Assembly: GCA_949825045.1 (NCBI GenBank)
Contig: OX463818.1
Location: 29,032,906 to 29,096,905 of the forward strand
DNA: 64,000 bases
Source: Argyresthia goedartella
Lineage: Eukaryota; Arthropoda; Insecta; Lepidoptera; Argyresthiidae
Direction: 5' to 3'
Both the position numbers and the translations under genes were made by a program. The notes under the pieces were generated by a model. It ran no database searches. It was not told the origin of the DNA and saw only the letters and a list, made by a program, of their open reading frames with translations. Positions 53,001-63,342 of this stretch are shown here, piece after piece. Position 1 is the stretch's first letter. Each line of letters begins with the position of its first letter.

Positions 53001-53740
53001 GTGTGATTCAGGCCCTCTTAAATTTCTGTACTCATCACGGTATGCCCCTGGTAGCAGTAACAGATCGTGGTACTGAGTTTACTAACCAGTTATTCTCAGA
53101 ATTCATTAGACTCCATAAAATACAGCATCATAAGATCTCAGCACACACCCCTAATGAAAATGGAATGGTTGAACGTTTTCATTCAACTTTATTAGAACAC
53201 TTACGTATCTTAAAATTAAATCAGAAAAACGAATCCGTCGTCAATCTCATGCCGTATGCTATTCTAGCTTATAACAGCTCAATCCATAGTTTCACTAAAT
53301 GTAGACCCCTAGATATTATAACAGGACACTTCGATCCTCGTGATCCTCTCGATATAGATCTTTCTGAACACTTACTCCAACAGTATACCCAGGAACATCG
53401 TAGCAAAATGTCTAAAGTCTATGAGATGATAAACGAGACATCCCTTAGCCGTCGTACCGAGCTAACGGAAGCTCGAAATAAAGATCGTGAGCCGGAAGTA
53501 GAGCTTATACCTGAACAGCAGATATTCATTCGAAACCCATTAGCAGCTCGCCAGAAACTAGCTGCCCGCTATGCTCAAGATACAGTCCTTGCTGACTTGC
53601 CTATTCATATCTATACTAAAAAGAAGCCTTGCCCAGTAGCAAAATCACGCCTTAAAAGGGTCCCTAATAGTGCACAATTGTTGCAGGACACTATTGATTC
53701 TGCTACTTCACCAGACCCACGCACAAGAGATAACACTTGA
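49978..53740 (+). pseudogene. pol: Errantivirus pol (protease-RT-RNase H-integrase), split by a LINE tail
   Basis: The frame opens at 49978. Protease: LLIDTGANQSFIS at about 50070. RT: WSSPIWVVPKK, then interruption at 51079-51202, then ITDVLDKLGN, TTLDLASGFYQV and the active site CLVYLDDIIVF. RNase H: LTTDASNLAIGAIL and TDHKPLQW. Integrase: HRGISECY with CSICGQAK (zinc module), VHLDLF, VTDRGTEF and PNENGMVERFH (DDE core). Deleting the 124 extra bases restores one frame across both parts. Apart from that interruption no stop is seen. It ends at 53740, overlapping the start of env. Confidence 0.9.
51079..51190 (-). mobile_element. 112-bp 5'-truncated LINE tail inside pol, 12-bp duplications
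   Basis: atacctaacata stands on both sides (51067-51078 and 51191-51202). The insert begins with a gtatcaagtatcaagtat repeat, which on the minus strand is a (TTGATAC)n 3' tail after aataaatat. This is how a heavily truncated LINE insertion looks. It shifts the pol frame by one. Confidence 0.88.
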
Positions 53741-55406
53741 CTCCTTAGAAGAAGGACCTGGACTGCTTCCCTTTAAACTAGGACCAACCCGAGTAATATC
53801 TCACTATCACTCATTCGTACAAAGTATAAGTCTATCGGATATTCACTCTAAAGTCGATTTAGTTAAAAGTCAAATCGATAGTTTTAGACCTCAGCTAAAT
53901 AATAGGACCTTATCTCTATTTGAGCCCCACCTTGATTATCTCAGTAGTAAGCTAGGTAAAGTAGCTGAACAATTATTAACTTTCGAACCCAGTCGAGCTA
54001 AAAGGGGACTCATTGATGGTTTAGGTTCCATTATCAAAAGTATAACAGGAAATCTCGATTACACAGATGCTGCTTATTATAACAATGCTATTAAAGTATT
54101 ACAAAATAACGAAGATAAATTAGCTTCAGAAATTAATAATCATATTACGATCAGTAAAGAATGGATGTCCCAGCATTCAGTTATTTTAAACAGTATCATA
54201 GAAAACCAAGAGAAAATTAAAAACGTCCTTAATAACGTAATGAAAGGAGAGAGCTACCAATCAGCTGATTTTGTTAGCTATGCCCATTTAGCACAGCTTC
54301 TTTTAATCTTAGGAGATAATATAGATAGTTTAACAGAAGAATTGATTAAGTTAGAAACTACTTTAGCCTTCATTCGTGCATCGAGCACTTATCATTCGGC
54401 TTTAACCATAGGTAGTTTAAAATATATGTTAAGATATATATATCAGAAGGATAAACTTCTAGATATAGATTTGAGGGAATATTACGATATAATAAAAACA
54501 GGCTCATATTATAGTAACAAGGAAATTGTCATAGTCTTCAAGTTACCGATTGTCGTATCCAAAATCTATTCCCTTTATAAATTATCTATTGTACCCAATA
54601 AAAATCACGAGTCCCTTATTCCTACATCCCCTTACATAGCAATTCATGAGAAAGATTTCATGTACATAGAGACAGAATGTCCGAAGACCACTGTATGGTA
54701 TCTCTGCGAGGAACAATTCAACTACCAGCTTCGAGACCAACCAGATTGTATCCAGCAACTTATTACGGCCCAGCGAATCGACGAGTCCTGCAAGCCGACC
54801 ACCATCAGTCTCACCAAAGAAGCACTTGAAAAACTCGACGATAAGCACTACACCCTAAGTTTCCCGAAACCTACCAAAATTCAGACGTCCTGCGGACAGA
54901 ATAAATACGAAACACTCCAAGGCAGCTATCTCGCAGTTTGACCACATGGCTGTTTCCTCCAGACTCCAGAATTCACCATAACTAACAGTCACGACCGTAC
55001 CAGAGGACAAGTATTGAAGATAACTGAATTACCGTCCAGAAATGAATTAACCAGCACTGCAGGGTTGCAGTCGCATACACTTTTGGAATTGAACTCTATC
55101 AACTTGGAAAATCTACACGCTAGCAGCACGAAGATATCCCTACAGTCACCAGTACATTTGAAGAAGGCTACAGATAATAGTCTGTACCATACTACAATAC
55201 CCATCTATACGATACTATTCAGTGCATGTGCACTCGTTATAGCAGTCATAATTCGGAAATATTACACCAAGACGGTCAATATTAAGAAACAAGTTGGCAA
55301 AGCAGAGTCCGATAAACCTAAAGAGATATATTCTGAGATTTCAGAAAGAACAAAATTTGATCCTAATCTTGTCTCAGCAACATTTTCGAAGATACCTCTC
55401 AAATAG
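53670..55406 (+). pseudogene. env: Errantivirus env (baculovirus F-like glycoprotein), one stop
   Basis: An envelope-type protein entering the secretory pathway. It has a short hydrophobic signal (LLILLLHQTHAQ), a furin-type site RAKR followed by the fusion-peptide-like GLIDGLGSIIKS near residues 110-125, a long helical ectodomain, and a membrane anchor near 55200-55250 before a basic cytoplasmic tail. An in-frame TGA at 54939-54941 divides it; the same frame then continues open to 55406. It overlaps the end of pol by 71 bases and would be made from a spliced RNA. Similar env genes in this group derive from a baculovirus F-like ancestor. Confidence 0.87.
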
Positions 55407-55410
55407 TTCC

Positions 55411-55427
55411 TGATCTGCGGTGGGAGG
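55411..55427 (+). promoter_or_regulatory. Polypurine tract
   Basis: tgatctgcggtgggagg immediately before the 3' LTR. The purine part (ggtgggagg) is the expected plus-strand primer. Confidence 0.6.
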
Positions 55428-55756
55428 TGTTACATACGTACTTTCCACGGATACTGCCGACCATGACGATGACCTGATATTCGTGCCTCGTGTAAGCCAA
55501 GACGGCTGACGGTGCATTTAACGTGTGATACCGCCGACCATGACGATGACCTGATATTCGTGCCTCGTGTAAGCCAAGACGGCTGACGGTGCATTTAACG
55601 TCACGTAGCTACTTTTTAGAATTTAGGTTTTTCCATTGTATAGAGTCACTTTATATCTTACATCGATTGAAGTCGCAACTCTGTAGAATTAATTAATAAA
55701 ATAAGTCAAAAGCATTTTGATTTTTTTTGGATCCTTCGTTGCGACCAAACGTAATT
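55428..55756 (+). repeat. 3' LTR
   Basis: 329 bases, identical to the 5' LTR except at 55511 (g here, a at 48079). It carries the same 77-bp tandem duplication and ends at the tgca duplication. Confidence 0.93.
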
Positions 55757-55837
55757 TGCATCAAAACAATAGGAAACTTATGAAATTTAAGAACGAGTAT
55801 GATGTATGATAATTTCCTAGTGAATACAGTAAAGTGT

Positions 55838-55880
55838 TCTCTCTCTCTATCTCTCTCTCTCCTCTCTCTCTATCTCTCTT
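55838..55880. repeat. (CT)n microsatellite in the intron
   Basis: Nearly pure ct repeat with a few ta steps, between the provirus and the next exon. Confidence 0.9.
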
Positions 55881-55959
55881 AGATGATAATGTTAGTTTCT
55901 GTATTTTAATGCGCTATGCTATGCCCCAGTATTGTGATAATATTTTTTTTTTGCTGCAG

Positions 55960-56706
55960 ACTCTGACGACTCAGTGAAGGATCCTGACTACGAATTAGTT
56001 CAAGATCAACGAAGAATTGAGAGTTCTAGTGAAGATAACGATATTATAGACGACAGCGAAAATCCTAATAAGACTGATATACGTACTATACAGACTGATG
56101 TCGAACAAAAAAATGAGAACATAACAAATATCATACAAAATACGATTTTAAATGAAGAAAAGATAACACAGCTAAACTAATGATGACAGGAAATGACGAT
56201 AGAATGAGACAATAAATGCTGGATGCCATTGCAAGCATCGTGCCCACAGGAAGACAAACACCAACATTTGTATCTGAAAATAGATATCCGACTGCAGACA
56301 TACAGATGGGCACCAATAAAAAAACAACACCTGCTAAAAAAGAAAAAGAAAAACCGTTGGATGAAGAAATTGAACCTAAAAATCAAGTACTGCCTGCAGA
56401 CATACAGAAAAGTACTAATGGAGAAACAACACCTGTAAAAAAAGCAAAAAAAAGACCATTTGATGAAGCAATTGCACCTAAAAATCAACTACCATCTGCA
56501 AACGTACAGATTAGCACAAATGAAGACCCTACACCTACAAAAAAAGGAAAAAAAAGACCACTGAATAAAGAAAAATGGAAAAAAAAAACATTACTAAACA
56601 GTTAAGAAATGCAGGACAGTCCTACGAATCAAAATCATCACAAAAACTGTTCCACCCCGTCAACTAAGAGAACCCTGTGTGACGTTTTAGCGTCGCATAA
56701 ATGTAG
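55960..56706 (+). pseudogene. Candidate gene, exon 3 (acidic, then K-rich repeats, then decayed C-terminal motif)
   Basis: Acceptor tttttttgctgcag ends at 55959. With the base left by exon 2 it reads DSDDSVKDPDYELVQDQ, then a long acidic stretch and TQLN with a TAA at 56178-56180, giving a 128-residue product over the three exons. A second open frame (56216-56605) holds three 34-residue repeats (TNKKTTPAKK, EEIEPKNQ). After a likely extra A in an A10 run near 56580 it continues with ITKQLRNAGQSYES, then REPC and CDVLASHKC pieces in shifted frames, ending at a good donor (gtagat, 56707). I read this as one old exon with at least two frameshifts. Confidence 0.5.
56295..56575. repeat. 102-bp tandem repeat in the exon
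   Basis: Units start at 56295, 56397 and 56499 (cagacatacag, cagacatacag, caaacgtacag). The period of 102 is a multiple of three, so the protein repeats every 34 residues. The third unit is incomplete. Confidence 0.88.
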
Positions 56707-57689
56707 GTAGATTGAAGCCGGTCGAAATTAAACAACCCGAAAGGAAATTTACAATTATTTATTAAAAATGAAAAGTAGACTCGACTAGGTCGCGGGTTTA
56801 TATCTGGCTGGCATTTAGTGTGAAACAACGTCCTTGTAATTGGGGTCACTTCCCTGCACTGTCCAACGGCACGTAGTCCACGTAGATGTTGAAGCGGGAG
56901 TTCGAGGTTCCGGGATTCGGGTCTGCAACGCAGGTCTACCGGATACGCGCAGGAGCATGCGCGTGAAGGTTGGTGAGCTCCAAATCAAACCCCAAACTTG
57001 GTCCCTGGAATTCCCGGAAAATAGTCGTTTCACAAAAAGTCCAAATTCGTGTAAGTGACTGCGACATCGGGATTTATTGTTGAATAAATATGCTCGCGTT
57101 TTAGTTGGCTATATTAGTGAACCCCAAAGCATTTAATGGTGATCAAAAGATGTGGCAGTCACAAACAAAATCAACAGTTTCATGATCAAGCAAAATATGA
57201 AATGAAATTATCAAAACCTTATGAAGAAATGTACTAAACTAATTACAATATGACCAAAAGCATTATTGTTGCATTATACTGCGATTGTATATGAAATTAC
57301 AATTTAATTAGCTAGAAATAATGTAATTTAGCTAATATTACATGAGTTTTTTATGAAGTGGGTAGATGATATTTCTAGAAGCCTTTAGAAGCGTGATAGT
57401 CCCAGCATGATTCAAATGGGCAGATAATGTTATAACATGATTAAGACTAATATACAGTGAGAACTAGTTATATTTTTAATATTTTCTACATGTAAAGTGA
57501 TTTATAACTATCTATGATAACTTAATCTAAGTAGTAAAATATTCACAACACTCACCCAATTCGGGGAAATACTGGCACTTAATTTTAACACAGGTTATAG
57601 GTATTGATGGTTCACTCCGAAACTTAGCATCTGTCACACCATCATAGTTAGAAAATCTTTGGGAATAAATCCCATGGTTATTAAAGTGG
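56707..57689. other. Non-coding stretch; no gene identified
   Basis: Starts at the candidate splice donor. 56700-57060 is less AT-rich and includes short open frames without domains. 57060-57689 is AT-rich. It could be intron of the candidate gene or flanking DNA of the gypsy element to the right. Confidence 0.4.
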
Positions 57690-57976
57690 TTGACCTGTCG
57701 CGGTCCTCGCCGTAATGCAAATGTCAGTGGCGTGCGTGTCGCCTTCGCTGGTCGCGGCCGCGTTCTTATCGCGAGTCGGTGACGTCACTCATTGTATTCG
57801 TAACTAGTTTGCCTAATAGTAAATGTGCGCAAACGATTCTGTCTGTATGTAAATACATTATATTTATTATAGTTGTAATATGTGGATTGGACGATTTTTG
57901 AGTTGTAAATATATAGTTAGGCTTTTAAATATAGTATAGATCTTTAATTTAGTAGAAATAAAGGTAAACCGTTACA
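57690..57976 (-). repeat. 3' LTR of the minus-strand Ty3/gypsy element (left edge uncertain)
   Basis: The right edge is firm: on the minus strand an aaaaaaggggg-type polypurine tract (57977-57990) is followed by tgtaacgg. The left edge lies somewhere in 57640-57700. The other LTR is outside the window, so the limit cannot be set by comparison. Confidence 0.6.
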
Positions 57977-57990
57977 TACCCCCTTTTTTA
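57977..57990 (-). promoter_or_regulatory. Polypurine tract of the gypsy element
   Basis: taaaaaagggggta on the minus strand, directly before the LTR start. Confidence 0.7.
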
Positions 57991-58519
57991 GGTTAGGATT
58001 TTTGCTGAAAAAATCCGCTATCTCTCTATGCTGCTCAATAGATATACTAGTTATCATTCAGGCCTCTCTCTCAACATTCCTCCCCTAATCATACATACTT
58101 CACGCTAGCAAACAGGCAATAGACACGTATAATGTGTGTTATTGCGTCCATACAGATTGAGTATTTTAATGTAATAAGTAATATAATACTCTTATATAAC
58201 TATTGATGGATATAAGGTTAGTCCAATTCTTACCCACAGTATCAAGGCTGTATATGCTGTCATTATTTTTGTTATTTGTCTTTATAGTAGACATAGACTC
58301 CTAATTACAGTACACTGTAAGGTATAGGAAAATACTTCGTCATCCGGTAGAGGACACGATTTTTTTTTCAATATTTATTTTTACGTATATACACACACAC
58401 ACAATAACACAGCTTCCTTATGAAAATATATTATTAGTGAGCTTGTGGATTAAATCAGACTATTAGCGTAGAGATAGTAACATGAGTTACACAGGGTACT
58501 TACAAATTCTATTATTGCT
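57991..58519 (-). other. 3' non-coding part of the gypsy element
   Basis: AT-rich, with a short (CA)n tract near 58390. No env-like frame was seen between the integrase end and the polypurine tract. Confidence 0.5.
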
Positions 58520-61500
58520 TATAGTTAGTTAATTTGAAATCTTTGACATGCCAGTCTCCTATATTATTTCCGGTCATATCCTCGAGTTCGTATACTAAAT
58601 TAGACTTTTTCTTTACGATTTTGCACTTTGTAAACTTCGGAGCAAGCTTCTTACAAAACATTTTGTTTTTGTTGCTTAGGAAAAATGTCTTCTTCCAAAT
58701 GATGTCACCTACTTTAAAATTTACGTCTTTACGGCGCAGGTTATAATGACCACTATTTCTCGAATGAGCTTAAGTTAGGCACAATTGTACTTTTTCGAAT
58801 ACAGTTCTTAAATTACCTAAATTTTCAGCGTATTCGTCCCTAGGGGTGAAAATTATATCATCGCTGAGGTCCGTATCGATATAATGCAAGCCAGTAGTAA
58901 CTAATTCACGCCCATATACCAAAAATGCCGGCGTATAACCAGTCACCTCGTTTACCGATGAATTCATGGCAAATTGGATTTTTGATAGGTTACAGTCCCA
59001 AGATCTATGGTCGTTTTCAATGTAGGTAGATACTGCTGTTAAAAGAGTCTTGTTGTAGCGTTCAACACTGTTAATCTGGGCCGTGTATTTAGGTGTGAAC
59101 TTGATGTTAGGGATATTGTACTTGTTATATAGTTGCTTTAGAATATTTCCCACAAATTGTTTTCCGTTGTCCATTAATACAGTGCTGGGTACACCGTGAA
59201 CAAGAAAAACTTCTTCCTCGAGTAACTTAGCTATTATCTCGGAAGTTGCGCGACGAATAGGGAACATTAGGCAATATTTTGAAAAACAACAATGAACTAC
59301 AAATATAAATGTGTTTTGTTTTCGTGAAGGTGGTAGGGGACCTATTAGATCCATACTCAGCATCTGAAACGGTCGTGAACAGTCTTTAGGACGGCCCATA
59401 ATGCCAAGTGTAGCATGTGCAGGATATTTGTGCGCACAACATGTGTCGCAAGTAGTTACAAATTTGGAGACATCGCGGTGCATATCAGGCCAAAAATAAT
59501 TTAAGGAAAGACGTTTGTGAGTTTTGTATATGCCAAAGTGGCCTGAAGTAGGATCAGTGTGATTTTTTGTAATTATGTCCGATCTGTACTCAACAGGAAT
59601 AACTTCTTTCCACTCAAACTCACGAGTTAAGGGATTCAAACTCTTTTTATATCTAAAAAGTTTTCCATTTGTTACTTTATAGTTAAGAAACGATGTAGGA
59701 GCGTTTTGGCAACCGTGGTAGATGTTAAGATACCAACTGTCACCTGTAGAGTAGAACATGTCGTGATTCGAAGAGTCCTGATCTATTGTAGCTATTGGTA
59801 CTGAACGGGAAAGACTGTCAGGGACTACATTCTCTGAGCCACGACGATGTTTGATGTCGAAGTCGAATGAGGACATACGAACACCCCAACGAGCTAAACA
59901 ACCTGTGGGATTATTTAAATTCAAGAACCATTTTAAGGACGAGTGGTCGGTGTACACAATGAACGTTTTGCCGTTGTCCAGGTAGCATCGCCAGTGTTCG
60001 ATAGCTGTCAAGACTGCTAGGGCCTCCCTTTCCGTAGCACTGTAATTGCGTTCCTTGCTAGAGAGGGACTTGCTCATGTAGGCAATGACCTTCTCCTAAT
60101 CTGGGTTAGAACCGCGCCAACACCGAAATCACTTGCATCCGTATGCACTTGAAAAGCTTATGAAAAGTCGGGGCATGATAATACGGGTGAAGATATAAGA
60201 GCTTCTTTTAAAGTGCGGAATGCTTTTTCGGCGTCGGAAGACCAATTGAATGGAGGAGAGTTTTTAGCAAGGGAGGTTAATTTATTAAGTGGTGAAGCTA
60301 TTGTACTGAAGTTAGGTATAAATCGACGATACCACGATGCTGTGCCTATGAATCGACGCACCTCCTTGCAATTAGTAGGGGTAGGGTAATTAATAATAGC
60401 TTCTACCTTTTCGGGATCTGGATGTAGTCCATTATGATCCACCACATAACCCAAGTATTTTAGTTTGTTTCTGAAAAATTGACACTTTTTGTAACTTATA
60501 GTCAAATTCGCCATTCTTAGTTTTTCCAGAACACGGACAAGTAGGGAGATATGTTGTTCGAAGGTCGGTGAAACAATGATAATGTCGTCTAGGTATACAA
60601 ATACTTTATTTTCGAACTCTGGACCGTAGAACAACATGTCAACCAGTCGCTGCTGCGTGGCAGGGGCATTAGTAAGACCGAACGCCATAGAAGTAAATTG
60701 AAATGTACCTTTAGAAGGAATATAGAAAGCCGTCTTACACCGGTCTTCTTCCATTATAGGAATCTGCCAGAAACTTTTAGAAAGATCTAAACTAGAAAGA
60801 TACTTCGCGTCTCGTAAGTTGTCAAGTATCTCAGAAATGTACGGAAGACTGTATGCATCTTTCACAGTAACGGCATTAAGCTTACGACTGTCTAAGCAGA
60901 ACCTTAGTTCCCCATTCTTTTTAGGCGTCAGTAGTACTGGAGATGACCAAGGGCTTTCGCAAGGTTCTACCACGTTTTCTCGTAACATTTCGTCAAGTTG
61001 AGTAACTAGTATTCGTTGTTTTTCAGGTGACATTCTGTAGTACCTTTGACGTATAGGAGCAGCATTCCCAGTATCGATACCGTGAGTAATTAGACTTGTG
61101 CGACCAAGACCACGTTCTTCATATGAGATGTCACAAAACTGTGCTGTGATATGATCAGCCGTAACTTTTTGTTCTGTAGAAAGGTGGTCGTAATCACATA
61201 TGTGAGTAGGAGTATTAATCGATAGAATATCTGGAGTGACAGTCTCTTTACCTATCATGATAGAGTCCAAATGTTCAGGGAACAAATTAAAAAGTCTCCA
61301 GAAATCCATGCCTAAAATCAAGGGATTTTGAATCTCTGGTACTACGTAAACTTTCAGAATGTGTAGTTGGTCCAAAAATGAGACAGGTAAATTTATGACA
61401 CCAACATTATTCAGCTTTTGCCCACCTGCAGCGACAAAATTTAATAATTCAGTGTTATCAAGCCTAAAACCAGCATCTAAGAAATTGGTATGATAATCTT

Positions 61501-61738
61501 GTCCAAGAATTGTGACACTACTACCAGTGTCCAATAAACCATTGATAGTAATACCGTTTATATTGACAGCGACGTATGGTCTGCTGTTTGCCTGTTCTGT
61601 TGCATTATGTGAATCGTGGATTGAAGTGACAGAATAACAAGAGAAAAATTTAGATATTAAATCCAGCCAAGATTTCCACTCTGTTTTATCAAAGTTATCA
61701 TTAGGTTTACTGTCAGCTTCACGTTCACTACAATCCAC
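58520..61738 (-). pseudogene. pol: Ty3/gypsy pol (protease-RT-RNase H-integrase), two stops and a frameshift
   Basis: From 61738: protease ITINGLLDTGSSVTILG (about residue 67), LILGMDFW, RT with WSSPVLLTPKKNGELRFC, LDLSKSFWQIPI, MAFGLTNAP and the active site VFVYLDDIIIV near residue 379. A stop at 60158 comes after SCPDFS. The same frame goes on with VHTDASDFGVGAVLTQ (RNase H start), then a shift to MSKSLSSKERNYSATERE, VYTDHSSLKWFL and integrase pieces GHFGIYKTHKRL, CDTCCAHK, MDLIGPLPP, VLMDNGKQFV. A second stop at 58770 precedes LRRKDVNFKVGDIIWKK, and the reading ends at about 58520. There is no env. Confidence 0.88.
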
Positions 61739-61854
61739 TAAATTCAGTTTTTTGAGTGACTAGGTTTAGGATTGCAGGTTGTACAGTCAGGATAGCGAAT
61801 GCCTTTGTTTCCACACTTAAAGCATATATCAAAATGTGGCTGCTTGCACTCTTT
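61739..61854 (-). pseudogene. gag: Gypsy gag, C-terminal end (zinc knuckle), left of a LINE insertion
   Basis: LKECKQPHFDICFKCGNKG and RYPDCTTC form the zinc-binding end of gag, then a stop at the pol boundary. Upstream gag is at 63343-64000 across the LINE. Confidence 0.75.
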
Positions 61855-63342
61855 GAGAGCGGTTCGCTTTATAGTAAAATATTTTCTCAGTACCTACTAA
61901 TTATTTATAAAACAATATACATTATGTGCTAATTACAAAAATGGATTAAATTCAAACACTAATTCAAATTGGATTAAATTATACAAAATTAGTTCATAAG
62001 TTCATAATAATATGTCAATTACAATAGATTACAATATAAAATTATAATTAAAATTACATTAAATTACAATAAAAAATTACAAACAATAAAACTAATTCTA
62101 ACAGTAAAATAAAATGTCAAATTTCACCAGAGTTTCGTCATATAAAATACAACACGGATAAAACAATTAGACAAACAGACCGCCCCAAGAATCTCCCGGT
62201 CCAAAGGTGCCCATCACGCTGGCGGCGTTCCCGCGCTGCACAGCGAGTGAGATTCTCTGGACCATGAAAGCCCCGGAGCGGTTGTCAAAGCCTCGGTCCC
62301 TCAAGCGACGCCCAATGTCCCTGACAAAGGCCCTACCCTGCGAACCCCATACCCCAGTAGTCTCGACGGCCAAAGGAACGAACAGATAACTACCCATTAA
62401 CTGCGCGTATTTAGTGCACTTCTGCCGTGCCGCAAACTCAGCAGCAGCACCCGGAGTTACCACAGTTGAGCCGATGTGGGATGGGGCAAACGTGCACACA
62501 CAGGTCGCATCCCATAGAAGACAGCGACCCCTCTCCCACGGGACTAACGTCAAACCATCCGGACGCTTTCCGTCGCTGCGACACAAACCAGGAGGTTCAA
62601 GAACCGCCGGAATGTTAGCAGAGACGAGAGCCCTCCGGACGATGTCGTTAATAGAGTGATGGCGAGAGAGTCTGCCTGCACTCCGAACACAATGCAGCCC
62701 GTGACGCCCCAGCGAATCTACTGCGGCACCGCAAACACAGCGATGTGGTTCGCATATATCACAGCCTAAACGAAGCGCCACGGCCACACGCAGGGAGTTG
62801 TCATCTAAAAAGGTGCCCAACTGCGGAGATGGCAACGCATGTAGCCAGGCGCCTGACTCTGGTTGGGAAGCTGCACGGAGGCGAGCAAGTTCGGCACCTG
62901 TGCTTTGCTCCACCAAACCGTCAAGGGAAGCCTTGCAAATCTCCTCATCCCAGGCTCGCTGAACGCCTGGCTTTTCTGGCTCATCTCTCCCCGGGCAACG
63001 GACACGCCACAGCCGCAAGGCCTCGGCCGCAAACGGAATGTTTAAATTGTCACCATTAATGTTTAAAATGCGAGTGACAAGTTTAAACACCCCATGCGAA
63101 GATGCCAAGAAAGCGGGGAGCTCCGTGTCCTGTAGGCGACGAACGCCGAGACCACCGAACCTGATGGGTAGTGCAGCCTGAGACCACTGAGAGGGAGACA
63201 GTTTAACATTCAAAATACACTCCAGAATATGTCTCAATGAATCGTCGTATGAATCTGCCTCCCTTCTGGCTAGCCAAACCGGGGCCGTACGCAATGAGTA
63301 AGTCAACCTTGGCTGGGATAAACAATTCCGCGTAATTGTGAG
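61855..63342 (-). mobile_element. 5'-truncated LINE in gypsy gag, 10-bp duplications
   Basis: tgcactcttt stands at 61845-61854 and 63343-63352. Between them is a minus-strand LINE fragment with an AT-rich 3' UTR and tail on the left. One open frame (62167-63306, beginning before that as LSQPRLTYSLRTAPVWLARR) is the C-terminal part of its polyprotein. The RT core is absent. Confidence 0.85.
62167..63306 (-). CDS. LINE C-terminal domain (Cys/His cluster and PDG...W/D block), open
   Basis: 379 open codons. ALPIRFGGLGVRRLQD near the start is typical of the region after the RT thumb in some LINEs. LGCDICEPHRCVCGAAVDSL with GRHGLHCVRSAGRLSRHHSI is a Cys/His cluster likely to bind zinc. It is followed by EPPGLCRSDGKRPDGLTLVP and GRCLLWDATC, a PD...D pattern that could be a nuclease-like domain. 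I recognise the arrangement from LINE-derived proteins of many animals but cannot name the clade. There is no stop, although the copy is 5'-truncated, so it is young. Not likely to be expressed. Confidence 0.65.
   Translation of the reverse strand: MTYSLRTAPVWLARREADSYDDSLRHILECILNVKLSPSQWSQAALPIRFGGLGVRRLQDTELPAFLASSHGVFKLVTRILNINGDNLNIPFAAEALRLWRVRCPGRDEPEKPGVQRAWDEEICKASLDGLVEQSTGAELARLRAASQPESGAWLHALPSPQLGTFLDDNSLRVAVALRLGCDICEPHRCVCGAAVDSLGRHGLHCVRSAGRLSRHHSINDIVRRALVSANIPAVLEPPGLCRSDGKRPDGLTLVPWERGRCLLWDATCVCTFAPSHIGSTVVTPGAAAEFAARQKCTKYAQLMGSYLFVPLAVETTGVWGSQGRAFVRDIGRRLRDRGFDNRSGAFMVQRISLAVQRGNAASVMGTFGPGDSWGGLFV

Larger units (their letters stand above)
47996..55756 (+). mobile_element. 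TED-like errantivirus (gypsy-type endogenous retrovirus) in an intron
   Basis: A complete provirus of 7761 bases: LTR, primer-binding site, gag, pol, env, polypurine tract, LTR. tgca is repeated at 47992-47995 and 55757-55760, the 4-bp duplication typical of errantiviruses. The LTRs are both 329 bases and differ at one position (48079 versus 55511), so insertion was recent. pol is interrupted by a short LINE tail and env has one stop, so this copy cannot make all its proteins. It lies in sense orientation in an intron of the candidate gene. Confidence 0.93.
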
